A program made the translations under genes and the position numbers. Below the pieces are notes generated by a model. It made no database searches. It was not told the origin of the DNA and saw only the letters and a program-made list of their open reading frames with translations. From JAQUBU01 sp036677685 (GTDB lineage Bacteria; Bacillota; Syntrophomonadia; Syntrophomonadales; Syntrophomonadaceae), in the NCBI GenBank assembly GCA_036677685.1, contig JAVBWA010000004.1:158162-222161 (forward strand): a stretch of 64,000 bases of DNA, given 5' to 3'. Each line of letters opens with the position of its first letter. The stretch's first letter is position 1. Below are positions 8,741-17,162 of this stretch, piece by piece.

Positions 8741-8834
8741 TAACGAGGCGCAAAGAAACAGGTAGCAAGTTCTAATCTCCTACCTCGTTGCAGCAGTATT
8801 TTAAAACTGCTCCACAGTTTCTTCCGATGCTTAA
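8741..8834. repeat. Dispersed repeat, copy B
   Basis: TAACGAGGCG at 8741, CTCGTTGCAGCAGTAT at 8784-8799, AAACTGCTCCACAGTTTCTT at 8804-8823 and CCGATGCTTAA at its end match copy A (2774-2844) in the same order. The stretch between the first two blocks is about 20 bases longer than in copy A. The copy ends 23 bases before the flgM start codon, so it lies in the flgM 5' region. Confidence 0.7.
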
Positions 8835-8857
8835 AAGAGATTTGAGGTGAAGAAATC

Positions 8858-9151
8858 ATGATTATTTCAAAAACCCAGTTGCAGAATGTCCTGAAGATAT
8901 ATAACCAGGGAAGCAGCAAAATAGATAAAACCCAGGTCAGCAAAGCTGTGGCGAAAAACGATCAACTGGCCATTTCCCAGGAAAGCAAATTCACTCAAAG
9001 ATTAATGCAGGCGATTAAACAGGCCGATGATATCCGGGTTGACAAGGTAGCTGCACTGGAAGAGCAAATTTCGTCCGGCACTTACACGGTTTGTGATGAT
9101 GAAGTAGCCGAAAAGATGATTGAAAGAGCTATTGTTGACCGGTTTGTATAG
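8858..9151 (+). CDS. flgM: Anti-sigma-28 factor FlgM
   Basis: The 97-residue protein resembles FlgM along its length: a flexible polar N-terminal half, then the C-terminal sigma-binding region (DIRVDKVAALEEQISSGTY, VAEKMIERAIVDRFV). It would bind and inhibit sigma-28 (FliA/SigD) until the hook is complete and then be exported. The gene for sigma-28 itself is not in the window. TTGAGGTG lies 8 bases before the ATG. It heads an apparent operon with the FlgN-like, flgK, flgL, yviE-like, fliW, csrA and fliD genes. The five candidate sigma-28 promoters reported below would be its indirect targets. Confidence 0.9.
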   Translation: MIISKTQLQNVLKIYNQGSSKIDKTQVSKAVAKNDQLAISQESKFTQRLMQAIKQADDIRVDKVAALEEQISSGTYTVCDDEVAEKMIERAIVDRFV

Positions 9152-9157
9152 AAAGCG

Positions 9158-9679
9158 GTGGCTGAAATGGAAAAGCTGATTGGCGATTTTATCAACATGG
9201 TCGCCAAAGAAAATGAAATTCTGGACAGCTTGGCGGATTTTGCGCAGGAGAAAAAGAATTTAATCATACTCGGTAAAGTCCAAGAACTGGATAGTCTGAT
9301 TAGAAAAGAGGGCACCGTAATTTCGAATTTAGATAGAGTGGAAGGTGCCCGTTTTAAATTACAAGGTCAACTGGCGGCCAATTGGGGAGTTAAATTGAGC
9401 GAGTTTAATGCTCCCGAAATACTGGCAAAGGTTAAAAAAGCCTATCCCGAGATTTACAGCCGGCTTGAAGAAGCTATAAGCCGCTTGGATTATAATATGG
9501 TTCGTTTGAAAGCGTTGAATTCCCACAATAATGAATTGATCAACCAGTCGCTTGATTTTATCAGTGTAATGGAGTCAATGTTAGGCGGCGACGTTGCCGG
9601 AACCTATTCACGAAAAGGGCAGCAAACCGATGAGACTCAAGCCCGCCCCCGGCTCAACCTTTTAGACAAGAAAATTTAA
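9158..9679 (+). CDS. flgN: Flagellar export chaperone FlgN family (YvyG)
   Basis: The 173-residue, almost entirely helical protein has heptad-rich segments (about residues 3-65 and 95-145). It lies 6 bases after flgM and directly upstream of flgK and flgL. FlgN binds the C-termini of the hook-filament junction proteins FlgK and FlgL and escorts them to the export apparatus. I use the GTG at 9158; an ATG at 9167 is an alternative. The ribosome site is weak (GAAAGCG), so translation may be coupled to flgM. The C-terminal tail (TDETQARPRLNLLDKK) is polar and probably disordered. Confidence 0.85.
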   Translation: MAEMEKLIGDFINMVAKENEILDSLADFAQEKKNLIILGKVQELDSLIRKEGTVISNLDRVEGARFKLQGQLAANWGVKLSEFNAPEILAKVKKAYPEIYSRLEEAISRLDYNMVRLKALNSHNNELINQSLDFISVMESMLGGDVAGTYSRKGQQTDETQARPRLNLLDKKI

Positions 9680-9749
9680 GTAAAACTGTGAAGCAGTTTT
9701 CTCCTTAATAAAAAAATAAAAATTCGAAATTATGAAGTGAGGTTATAAA

Positions 9750-12269
9750 ATGGGTGCTTTTTTTGGCCTGGAAATAGGAAAAAGGGGAATTTTCACATCG
9801 CAAACGGCATTGGATATTACCGGACACAATATCAGTAATGCGAATACCACAGGCTATGCCCGGCAGGCTCCCGACATAGTAACCACCTCGCCTTGGCATG
9901 CACCCATGCTTAACAACGGCAGCCGGATAGGGCAGCTCGGCACCGGTTCGGATGTTGCCAGTATAGAACGGCTGCGGGATGAACTCCTGGATAGCCAGAT
10001 TCGCAACGAGACCAAAACCGCCGGCTACTGGAATTCGATGCAGGAAACCATGGACCGGATCGAAGCCATACTTAATGAACCATCGGAAGACGGGCTGAGG
10101 GGAGTTATGGATCAGTTCTGGGAGTCATGGGAAGATTTATCCCTCAATCCGGAGAGCGAGTCGGTGCGTTCGGTGGTAATCCAGCGAGGTCTGGCCACTG
10201 CAGAAGCCTTTAACCATACCTATACCCAGTTGCAGGAACTTCGCAGCGACACTAATGAACAAGTGAAAATAAAAATCGGTGAAGTTAATTCCATGGCCAA
10301 GCAAATAGCCGATTTAAACAAGCAAATAGCATCGGTTACGGCAGCCGGAAAACAGCCCAACGACTTGAAAGACAAGCGGGATTTGCTGGTGCTGCAGCTC
10401 AGTGAATTGGCGGATGTCAGGGTTTCCACGGAAAAGAACGATATGATCAGCGTTCAACTGGGAGACCGCCAACTGGTTCAGGGCGTGGATTATAACCAGA
10501 TAGCCCTCCTCAAAGATGATGAAGGAATGTACATGCCGGTTTGGAATGACAGCCAGACCGGGGTGAGAATAGGAAGCGGAACCATTAGGGGGTTGCTGGA
10601 TGCCCGGGGCCGTACCAACCTTGACCAGGAATCAGATCCCAGCGCGTACAAGGAAACTATTCCCAATATGATTGCACAGCTTAATACTTTAGCCAAAACC
10701 TTGATAATTAAAACCAATGAAATCCATCAGGGGGGCTATAGCCTGAACAATAAAACCGGGATCCCGGACGGTGACAACTTTTTTGATATGCCGGCCGACC
10801 CGGATACCTATACGGAATGGGCCGGTTTTATGGATGTAAATACCGAACTGCAGACAGATGTTAAAAATTTGGCAGCAGCCAATAAACGAACCTGGGATGC
10901 CGATGGAAATAAAAGCAATTTTGGGGATGGCGACAATGCTCTGCAAATTGCGCAGTTGAAACACAGCCTGAATACCCCGGATAATGCGGTTAAAACCGAA
11001 GGGTTGAATATTGATTTTTCATCTCATACCCCCATATCTTTTATTATGGACAGCGGGGATGGCGTAAAGACCGTATCCATTGCCCCGCCATATACTTTTG
11101 CGGATATGGAAACCCTGGCCACCGCTCTGCAGACGGCCATGGACGAGAATGATATTGTGGCCAATGTGAGATGTGAAGGCAATGAACTGGTTTTCTATTC
11201 GACTAAAACCGAATCGCTGGATGTAATTTATCCCACTTCCGGGATTACCGATTTTTCCAGCAGCGGACTGCAAAATGGAGAATACCAGATTAAAACCCGG
11301 GTGGACCAGCCGGAAGCCCAAGATGCCAGTGTAAGACTTCTGCAAAGCTACAACCAGAAATCCGCCGCAAGCATATTCGGCAGCGGGGCTCTGGCTGCTG
11401 CACCTACCAATACGGCTCTGGCTTTAAACGCTTCCATTGAAATTGAAGTCAGCAAAGTTGACAGCATAACCGGCGAGGTCAGTTATTCTTATGTTTCCCA
11501 CGAATACAACCGCGATGGAACTTATACCCAGCAAACCGGCGGGTTTATCCTTAAATATGGCGGAGCGTCCACCCAGGTGGCAAGCATCGGCGGAATGAGT
11601 GTTGAAATAACCGGGCTGGATCAAAAATCGGCCCGCGACGCTATAGAACTTAAAGTAGGAGATAAAGGTATCCTGGGGCTTACGGCCGCAACTGCCGCAG
11701 CCACTATCTACCAGCGGGTGGATATAAATTATGAACACAATTCCATTAATGAAGTAAGCCAAAGCTTTGTTTTTGACGAAAATGTCCTAAACCCGACGGC
11801 TCCCGCAACCACCAAAACTACGGCCATGCACTTTTTCACTATGAATAGTATTGAGACCAGCAACCTTTACGGAGAATCCTATGATGGTTGTGTGGAAATA
11901 AGCAACGGCACCCTGGCCACCACTGACGCAGCCAATCCAGATGCACCGGCTGCATATTTCTCATATTACAAAGGAACATCCGCAAACAGCGGTATGGTGG
12001 AAAATTCGACTTCGGATGATTACTGGCGGCTGGTAAGCTCCCAGGCCGGGGTAGTAAGCCAGGAAGCCCAGCGGATGGTTGAAAACCAGGATATACTACT
12101 AGGACAACTCGACGAGAAATGGGAATCACTTTCCGGAGTTTCGCTCGATGAAGAAATGACCAACATAATTAAATACCAGCATGCTTTTTCAGCGGCCTCA
12201 CGATTTATAACCAGCATGGATGAAGAATTGGATGTAATTATCAACCGCATGGGGCGGGTGGGACTCTAG
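9750..12269 (+). CDS. flgK: Flagellar hook-associated protein 1 (FlgK), enlarged
   Basis: The 839-residue protein is about 330 residues longer than B. subtilis FlgK (507). The ends are canonical: an N-terminal D0 segment (FGLEIGKRGIFTSQTALDIT, GHNISNANTTGYARQ) and a C-terminal segment ending LDEEMTNIIKYQHAFSAASR and DELDVIINRMG. The extra length lies in the middle (about residues 330-760), a Thr/Ser/Ala-rich, beta-type region. Its part around residues 505-650 resembles a segment of the flagellin insert. FlgK forms the first ring of the hook-filament junction outside the cell. GAAGTGAGG precedes the ATG. The following flgL gene is 117 bases downstream. Confidence 0.93.
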   Translation: MGAFFGLEIGKRGIFTSQTALDITGHNISNANTTGYARQAPDIVTTSPWHAPMLNNGSRIGQLGTGSDVASIERLRDELLDSQIRNETKTAGYWNSMQETMDRIEAILNEPSEDGLRGVMDQFWESWEDLSLNPESESVRSVVIQRGLATAEAFNHTYTQLQELRSDTNEQVKIKIGEVNSMAKQIADLNKQIASVTAAGKQPNDLKDKRDLLVLQLSELADVRVSTEKNDMISVQLGDRQLVQGVDYNQIALLKDDEGMYMPVWNDSQTGVRIGSGTIRGLLDARGRTNLDQESDPSAYKETIPNMIAQLNTLAKTLIIKTNEIHQGGYSLNNKTGIPDGDNFFDMPADPDTYTEWAGFMDVNTELQTDVKNLAAANKRTWDADGNKSNFGDGDNALQIAQLKHSLNTPDNAVKTEGLNIDFSSHTPISFIMDSGDGVKTVSIAPPYTFADMETLATALQTAMDENDIVANVRCEGNELVFYSTKTESLDVIYPTSGITDFSSSGLQNGEYQIKTRVDQPEAQDASVRLLQSYNQKSAASIFGSGALAAAPTNTALALNASIEIEVSKVDSITGEVSYSYVSHEYNRDGTYTQQTGGFILKYGGASTQVASIGGMSVEITGLDQKSARDAIELKVGDKGILGLTAATAAATIYQRVDINYEHNSINEVSQSFVFDENVLNPTAPATTKTTAMHFFTMNSIETSNLYGESYDGCVEISNGTLATTDAANPDAPAAYFSYYKGTSANSGMVENSTSDDYWRLVSSQAGVVSQEAQRMVENQDILLGQLDEKWESLSGVSLDEEMTNIIKYQHAFSAASRFITSMDEELDVIINRMGRVGL

Positions 12270-12386
12270 ATAAACATAGGTTTAAATAAGCAAGCACAAG
12301 TTGTATATTGCCTGCCAAAACCGGTATGAGTAGAAATGCTAAGTATTCCGTAATAATTCAAAATTTTATTAAGGGGATTGAGCAAA

Positions 12387-15300
12387 ATGATGCGTGTAAC
12401 CAGCAAAATGATGGTTAACAGTCTTAACCATAATTTGAACCGCAATACACTGAGGTTGAGCGAGTTGTATAACCAGCTGTCGACCACCCGAAGAATCAAC
12501 AAACCTTCCGATGACCCGGCCGGCTTGGTGAAGGCAATGCGGTTGCGCACCAACCTGGTGGAAGGGGAGCAGTACATTTCCAATATCAGCGAATCTATGG
12601 GTTTTATGGATACTACCGATTCAGCTTTAAATGATATTAACGAAATCCTGCATACCGCCAGGGAAAAGACCGTTGCCGCGGCCACCAGCGCCAAAACCAC
12701 CAGTGACTTTGAGGCGATAGCCAAGGAAATAAGAGAGCTCAATGAGCAGCTTAAGCTTATTGCCAATACCGCTTATGGCAGCAAGTATATATTTGCGGGG
12801 ACCAATGTTACGGAAGAACCTTATCAGGCCAGCGGCTGGCAGGGCAATACATCTGCTATCTTGGCGGAAATCGGGTTAGGGGTAACAGTTCCGATCAACA
12901 TAGATGCCAAGAGCTTTTTTGCAGGCCGCACCGATGATTTAAGCGTTAAGACGGCCTCCGGAATCAATCCCGACAAGATAATAGTAAAAAATCTGCAGGA
13001 GGGCGATTACATAGTTAACACCAGCAGCGGGGTCAGTAGCGAAATCGCCAACAACCTGAATGCGGTTAATAATAAGGGGAACTTTTTCTTTTATAACGAT
13101 CCAGCTTCCGGTACTGCAAAGGCTGCTTCAATAGTGGGCAGTGTCACTGACGGAACCATGGGTTCACCCTACAGCGGCTCGCTGAGCATGGAAGTTACCG
13201 CTTTCGATGAGGTGAATAATACCCTAACCGTCAGTATCCAGGGTCAACTGGCGATTGGCAACGGTGAATATAAGGATATAAATATCACTACCACAAAGGA
13301 TTTGGATATGGATGCCGGTGTCGGTGATAACATTCTCAACCTGACCGCCGCCGAACTGGAGGCCGGAGGTTTGAACGGAGCAACCCAGGATCTGAATATT
13401 TGGAACAATAGCAGTTATGCTTTGGCAGGCATCAGTGCAGGTACTGATGCGGAATATACGGTAGGTGATACGGTTAAAATCGGGCTTACGGCAGTAACGG
13501 ATACGGCTCAGGAAGTAAACAAGCAACTGGGCTCGCTGGATAACGAGGGCAAGTTTTTCTTTACTACAGGTGCTAATGCTCCTGCAGCCTCCCTGGCGGC
13601 AGGAACCGGGATAGCCGGGAATACCGATTCGCCATATCATGGCTATCTTAAAATGGAAGTTGCGGCAGGTGGAGTTAATGCCGCCGCAGACGAGCTTACC
13701 GTTAATATAACCGGTCAGGTGGCCATCGGCGATGGAACTTACCAGAATGTAACAGTAAATGGTATTATCCTGCACATGGATGCTGCGGCCGGAACAGAAA
13801 TCTGCACCATACCTGCGGCTGCCATTGGAGGTGCGGCAGCCGACCCGCCTCTGGTGATATGGAACAACAGTGGTAGTGGTTTGGACCTGGCGGGGATAAA
13901 TGACACAGATCCGGAATTTGCGGACGGAGACCAGGTGGGCATCCAGTTGTCCTTACCCATGGTTCAGAGTACGGCGGTCGAAAGCCAGAGTTATCTTACG
14001 GCAGTACCCAATGCCGGTTCCTTCTTCTATGAAAACATGGGCCAGGAGGCAACCCTGGGAGTAGGTTCAGGCAGCGGTTCATTGCTGATGCCGGACGGGC
14101 AGCCGCGGCCCCTGACCAATGACTCGTCATACAGCGGCTCTTTGATGATTGAGACCACGAAAGTTGAACCGGGCAACGGCAAAATCGGCCCCCGGGTTAC
14201 CTCGGTGGCGGCTGCGGGAAACAGTACGACCCTCACCCTGAACCGGGCTTTGTATATGAAGGATGAGACCAGTGGCGACATGGTAGCCATAAGCGATAAC
14301 ACCGATTTGAAGGACTATTTCAATGTTACACGGGGAGTCAATCAAAATCCGGTAAGCGGACTAATTACCAGTGCAATTTATGATGCCGATACCAAAGAGA
14401 TTACCTTGACTTTTAACACTGCTGATATCCAGGCTGGAGATACCATTACCTGGAATAATGATTGGGACGCTACGCCCGCTCCCGGTTCGACGGTGGCCGA
14501 ATCGGGCAGGGGCAGGTTGTACGACCAGTATGGCAACGAATTTCAGAGAATTGACGATGAAGGCAATGAGAATCAGCCGATTAAACTGACCTGCAATACT
14601 GCGGGTACACCTCCAAGCAATTACGAAGATAAATATGAATCCGGGAAAATTTCCGTTGATATCAAAGGACATATGTATACCGGAGATGGTAAATATAAAT
14701 ATGTGGAACTGGAAAACATAGTTATCGACAGCGAGACGGCTCAAAATGGACAAATATTCAAGATTTCGGCAGCGGACATCAACGACCCGGAATTTACCGA
14801 AGACCTGGTAATATGGAACAACGGAGCGGATACTCTGGGCGGGATAGATCCGGACAACCCCCAAATCAAGGTCGGGGACAAGACAGTTATAGCTTTGTCC
14901 AAACAAAGCGATACCAGTTCCCAAAATACGGAGATTAAATTCGACTACACAGCAGCGGATGGGACCGTGGTGCAAGGCACTCAGAATCTGAAATTTAACA
15001 ACGGAACTTTTGATTACAATACCCGGGAATTGAGATTTTTTACTCTGAATGAACAGACCGGACTGGAATACAGCGGCGATATGTCATTGGAAACCGGGGT
15101 TTTTGGCAACCGCGAGGAAGCCGTCTCCTTTACCTGGAATGAAGGCATCTTTTCCTACATGGAAGATTTAGCCAGGAAGATAGAAGCCGGTAAAGTGCCG
15201 GAAACCAGCATGGAACTGGGGGACAATAGTGAAAGAATGCAGGAACTTTTGCTGTATAGATCAACAATCGGCGCCCGGGTCAACCGCCTGGAATTGCAGG

Positions 15301-15473
15301 AAAGCCGCCTGGAATCAATCCAGATAACCTATACCGAACTCCTTTCCAAAACCGAGGATGCCGATATAGCTGAAGTTATAATGCAACTGCAATTGCAGGA
15401 GAATGTTTATCAGGCCGCCTTGGCGGCTGGAGCCAGTATAATACAACCAAGCCTGATGGATTTCCTGGGCTAA
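12387..15473 (+). CDS. flgL: Flagellar hook-associated protein 3 (FlgL), very large
   Basis: At 1028 residues this is more than three times the B. subtilis FlgL (298). The N-terminus (MMRVTSKMMVNSLNHNLNRN, RRINKPSDDPAGLVKAMRLR) and C-terminus (LQESRLESIQITYTELLSKT, EDADIAEVIMQLQLQENVYQ) are typical FlgL helices. Between them (about nt 13000-14900) are three related beta-rich repeats, each with SPYxGxL-(M)EVT, an I(T/Q)GQxAIGxGxY element, a WNNSS..LAGI element and a GD.V.I.LS ending. The third is interrupted by an inserted domain (about 14187-14545) resembling part of FliD. I choose ATG 12387, 9 bases after AAGGGGA; a TTG at 12378 is in frame. FlgL forms the second junction ring and supports filament growth. 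Confidence 0.92.
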   Translation: MMRVTSKMMVNSLNHNLNRNTLRLSELYNQLSTTRRINKPSDDPAGLVKAMRLRTNLVEGEQYISNISESMGFMDTTDSALNDINEILHTAREKTVAAATSAKTTSDFEAIAKEIRELNEQLKLIANTAYGSKYIFAGTNVTEEPYQASGWQGNTSAILAEIGLGVTVPINIDAKSFFAGRTDDLSVKTASGINPDKIIVKNLQEGDYIVNTSSGVSSEIANNLNAVNNKGNFFFYNDPASGTAKAASIVGSVTDGTMGSPYSGSLSMEVTAFDEVNNTLTVSIQGQLAIGNGEYKDINITTTKDLDMDAGVGDNILNLTAAELEAGGLNGATQDLNIWNNSSYALAGISAGTDAEYTVGDTVKIGLTAVTDTAQEVNKQLGSLDNEGKFFFTTGANAPAASLAAGTGIAGNTDSPYHGYLKMEVAAGGVNAAADELTVNITGQVAIGDGTYQNVTVNGIILHMDAAAGTEICTIPAAAIGGAAADPPLVIWNNSGSGLDLAGINDTDPEFADGDQVGIQLSLPMVQSTAVESQSYLTAVPNAGSFFYENMGQEATLGVGSGSGSLLMPDGQPRPLTNDSSYSGSLMIETTKVEPGNGKIGPRVTSVAAAGNSTTLTLNRALYMKDETSGDMVAISDNTDLKDYFNVTRGVNQNPVSGLITSAIYDADTKEITLTFNTADIQAGDTITWNNDWDATPAPGSTVAESGRGRLYDQYGNEFQRIDDEGNENQPIKLTCNTAGTPPSNYEDKYESGKISVDIKGHMYTGDGKYKYVELENIVIDSETAQNGQIFKISAADINDPEFTEDLVIWNNGADTLGGIDPDNPQIKVGDKTVIALSKQSDTSSQNTEIKFDYTAADGTVVQGTQNLKFNNGTFDYNTRELRFFTLNEQTGLEYSGDMSLETGVFGNREEAVSFTWNEGIFSYMEDLARKIEAGKVPETSMELGDNSERMQELLLYRSTIGARVNRLELQESRLESIQITYTELLSKTEDADIAEVIMQLQLQENVYQAALAAGASIIQPSLMDFLG

Positions 15474-15486
15474 TTTAGCGAACGGA

Positions 15487-16059
15487 GTGAAACAGGTGGA
15501 TTTAAAAATAACTCAGCAAGCTGGGCAAATTGGTTTGAATATTCAAAAACCCCAGGTGAAGCTAAGCATAACTCCGCCTCGTGAAAACGTGTCCTATAAC
15601 CAGGCGGAGGTACTGGTTACTGCAAAGGACCCCAAAGTCCGGATAGACCAGACTCAGGTTTTTGAGGATATTGGTTTACGCAAGCCTATGGTTTTTAGCG
15701 AATATATGGATTCCCTGGGTTGGTCCAAGAGTATGGAAGGGATAGCCCGGAGAGTGCAGGAAGGGGAAAGCCTGGCGGCCATTGATAAAGGCAGCACAGT
15801 AGGAGGAGTAATTAAATCAAGAGATAGGGAAGAAGCAAAGTGTCCTTTTAATATTGGATTTATTCCGGAACACGCCCCGGTAATAGAGGCCGAGGTGGAA
15901 AACCTGCAAATCGAAGCTCCGCCCGGTGGTGTAACGCTTGGCTGTGAACTGGGCGACGTGGAGAACAACGCTCCCTGGGCCAAGGTTGAAATGTATATAT
16001 TGCAAAAACCCTATTGTGATGTTAAATGGGTCGGCAGTCACTATGATGCCATTACATAA
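15487..16059 (+). CDS. yviE: YviE-like flagellar-locus protein (DUF6470 type)
   Basis: The 190-residue protein begins LKITQQAGQIGLNIQKPQVK, the pattern of YviE-like proteins (short repeats of the form QIGL...P...L.I) that sit between flgL and fliW in Firmicutes. A central acidic and polar part is followed by a conserved VEMYILQKPYCDVKWVGSHY C-terminus. Its role is unknown and it has no signal peptide. Two GTG starts are possible: 15487, and 15496, which lies 6 bases after GGAGTG and would give a product beginning MDLKITQQ. The second fits family members better, but I cannot decide. It lies 13 bases after flgL. Confidence 0.8.
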   Translation: MKQVDLKITQQAGQIGLNIQKPQVKLSITPPRENVSYNQAEVLVTAKDPKVRIDQTQVFEDIGLRKPMVFSEYMDSLGWSKSMEGIARRVQEGESLAAIDKGSTVGGVIKSRDREEAKCPFNIGFIPEHAPVIEAEVENLQIEAPPGGVTLGCELGDVENNAPWAKVEMYILQKPYCDVKWVGSHYDAIT

Positions 16060-16421
16060 AAGGGGAGGCGTAAGGGGAAGAAAACCCTAACTACACAGCT
16101 ATTTAATTATTAGCAGTTTTTTGACTTAATTTGAAAATAAGTAACAATTAGACACTGATTATTAACGCAGAGAAAAATAGCAAAAAGAAAAATCTTATTA
16201 TCTAGGTTTATCTGCGTCAAAATGGTTCTCATTTACAACTTCAGCGTATTTTCATGGGCAGTTGCCTGTGCCCTTTGGGTATGTACTGCGGTCATGAGGG
16301 CTTAAAAACACTGGTAAAAACGACAGGTTGACAAATATGCAAGTAAGGAATCAAGAGTGGGCCGATTAATTACCCCTTACGCCTCACTCCTTACCCCTTA
16401 CGGAAATTAAGGGAGATAAGC
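16060..16421. other. Intergenic region between yviE and fliW with inverted GAGGCGTAAGGGG repeats
   Basis: This 362-base stretch has no convincing gene. GAGGCGTAAGGGG at 16066-16078 and its exact complement CCCCTTACGCCTC at 16374-16386 bracket about 295 bases of A/T-rich sequence. A second, similar unit (CTCCTTACCCCTTACGG) follows the right copy. Similar GAGGAGTAAGG-type motifs recur at 45606-45660 and 55296-55330. A 25-codon Cys-rich frame at 16255 has no ribosome site and I do not call it. No riboswitch pattern was recognised. Confidence 0.5.
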
Positions 16422-16883
16422 ATGAAGATAAAATCTACTTTGCTGGGTGAACTGGAATACGAAGAAAAGGATCTAATTGATTTCCCGGTGGGAATTCCCG
16501 CATTTGAAAATGAAAAGAAGTTTCTTGTTATTGCCATGGAAGAAGGGGCTCCCTTTTATTACCTGCATTCAGCCAGTAATCCGGACTTATGCATGGTAAT
16601 GGCCAATCCCTTTGTATTTTTCCCGAATTATGCATTTGAAATCGACGATGAGCAGATCAAACAACTGGAATGTGAAGACAAACGGGAAGAACTGGCTATT
16701 TATGTGCTTTTAACCATAGCCGAGGATTTCCGCCAGAGTACGGCCAATCTCCTGGCACCTATAACTATTAACAGCCAGAAAAGAAAAGGACTGCAGTTTA
16801 TTGCCGTAAACAGCGATTATAAAACCAGACACCCTATTTTCCCCCAGGTGCAGGCGGAGATTGCCGCAGCACAGGAGGGTTAG
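16422..16883 (+). CDS. fliW: Flagellar assembly factor FliW
   Basis: The 153-residue protein matches FliW along its length: LGELEYEEKDLIDFPVGIPA at the N-terminus, FYYLHSASNPDLCMVMANPF in the centre, and YVLLTIAEDFRQSTANLLAP towards the end. In B. subtilis FliW binds either flagellin or CsrA. When flagellin leaves the cell, FliW is freed and sequesters CsrA, which relieves repression of hag translation. Here fliW is 3 bases upstream of csrA and close to the flagellin gene, whose leader carries a good CsrA site, so the same partner-switch is expected. GGGAG precedes the ATG. Confidence 0.94.
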   Translation: MKIKSTLLGELEYEEKDLIDFPVGIPAFENEKKFLVIAMEEGAPFYYLHSASNPDLCMVMANPFVFFPNYAFEIDDEQIKQLECEDKREELAIYVLLTIAEDFRQSTANLLAPITINSQKRKGLQFIAVNSDYKTRHPIFPQVQAEIAAAQEG

Positions 16884-16886
16884 ATT

Positions 16887-17123
16887 ATGCTGGTACTGAG
16901 CCGTAAAAAAGGCGAGAGCATAATAATCGGCGATAATATTGAAATCAGTATTATAGATATACAGGGGGACCAGGTTCGAGTGGGGATCAACGCCCCGCGC
17001 GAAGTCAATATTTTTCGTAAAGAAGTTTTTGAACAGATCCGGGATGAAAACTTGAAAGCGGCACAAAAAATGGAAGGGCTGCCTGAACTCCTGGAAGAAC
17101 TGAAAAAGCTCAAGAAGAATTAA
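16887..17123 (+). CDS. csrA: Carbon storage regulator CsrA
   Basis: The 78-residue RNA-binding protein has the full CsrA signature: MLVLSRKKGESIIIGDNIEI, the core strand DQVRVGINAPREVNIFRKEV and a helical tail. The RNA-contacting residues L4, R6 and R46 (in NAPREV) are present. It is expected to bind GGA motifs in RNA hairpin loops, above all the flagellin leader at 20131-20167, and to be antagonised by FliW. The gene starts 3 bases after fliW with GGAGGG overlapping the fliW end, indicating coupling. The tail is slightly longer than in E. coli CsrA (61 residues), as is usual in flagellated Firmicutes. Confidence 0.96.
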   Translation: MLVLSRKKGESIIIGDNIEISIIDIQGDQVRVGINAPREVNIFRKEVFEQIRDENLKAAQKMEGLPELLEELKKLKKN

Positions 17124-17162
17124 GAATACTATATTTTTCGGCAACCGAAAGGAGGAATATAT

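Noticed and set aside
8804..8834. TAAAACTGCTCC...CCGATGC upstream of flgM as a sigma-28 promoter
   Set aside because: The match is part of the dispersed repeat, the spacer is 18 bases and the -10 ends GATGC instead of GATA.
14361..14975. A 204-residue minus-strand frame inside flgL
   Set aside because: It is antisense to the repeat region of FlgL. Its length reflects the biased codon use of the Thr/Ser/Asp-rich plus-strand protein.
16255..16332. A 25-codon Cys-rich frame (MGSCLCPLGMYCGHEG...)
   Set aside because: There is no ribosome-binding site and no supporting context; probably chance.
16100..16400. Possible riboswitch or c-di-GMP aptamer upstream of fliW
   Set aside because: I looked for conserved GEMM-type and other aptamer cores around CATGGGCAGTTGCCTGTGCC and found no match. 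The gap is better explained by the flanking short repeats.
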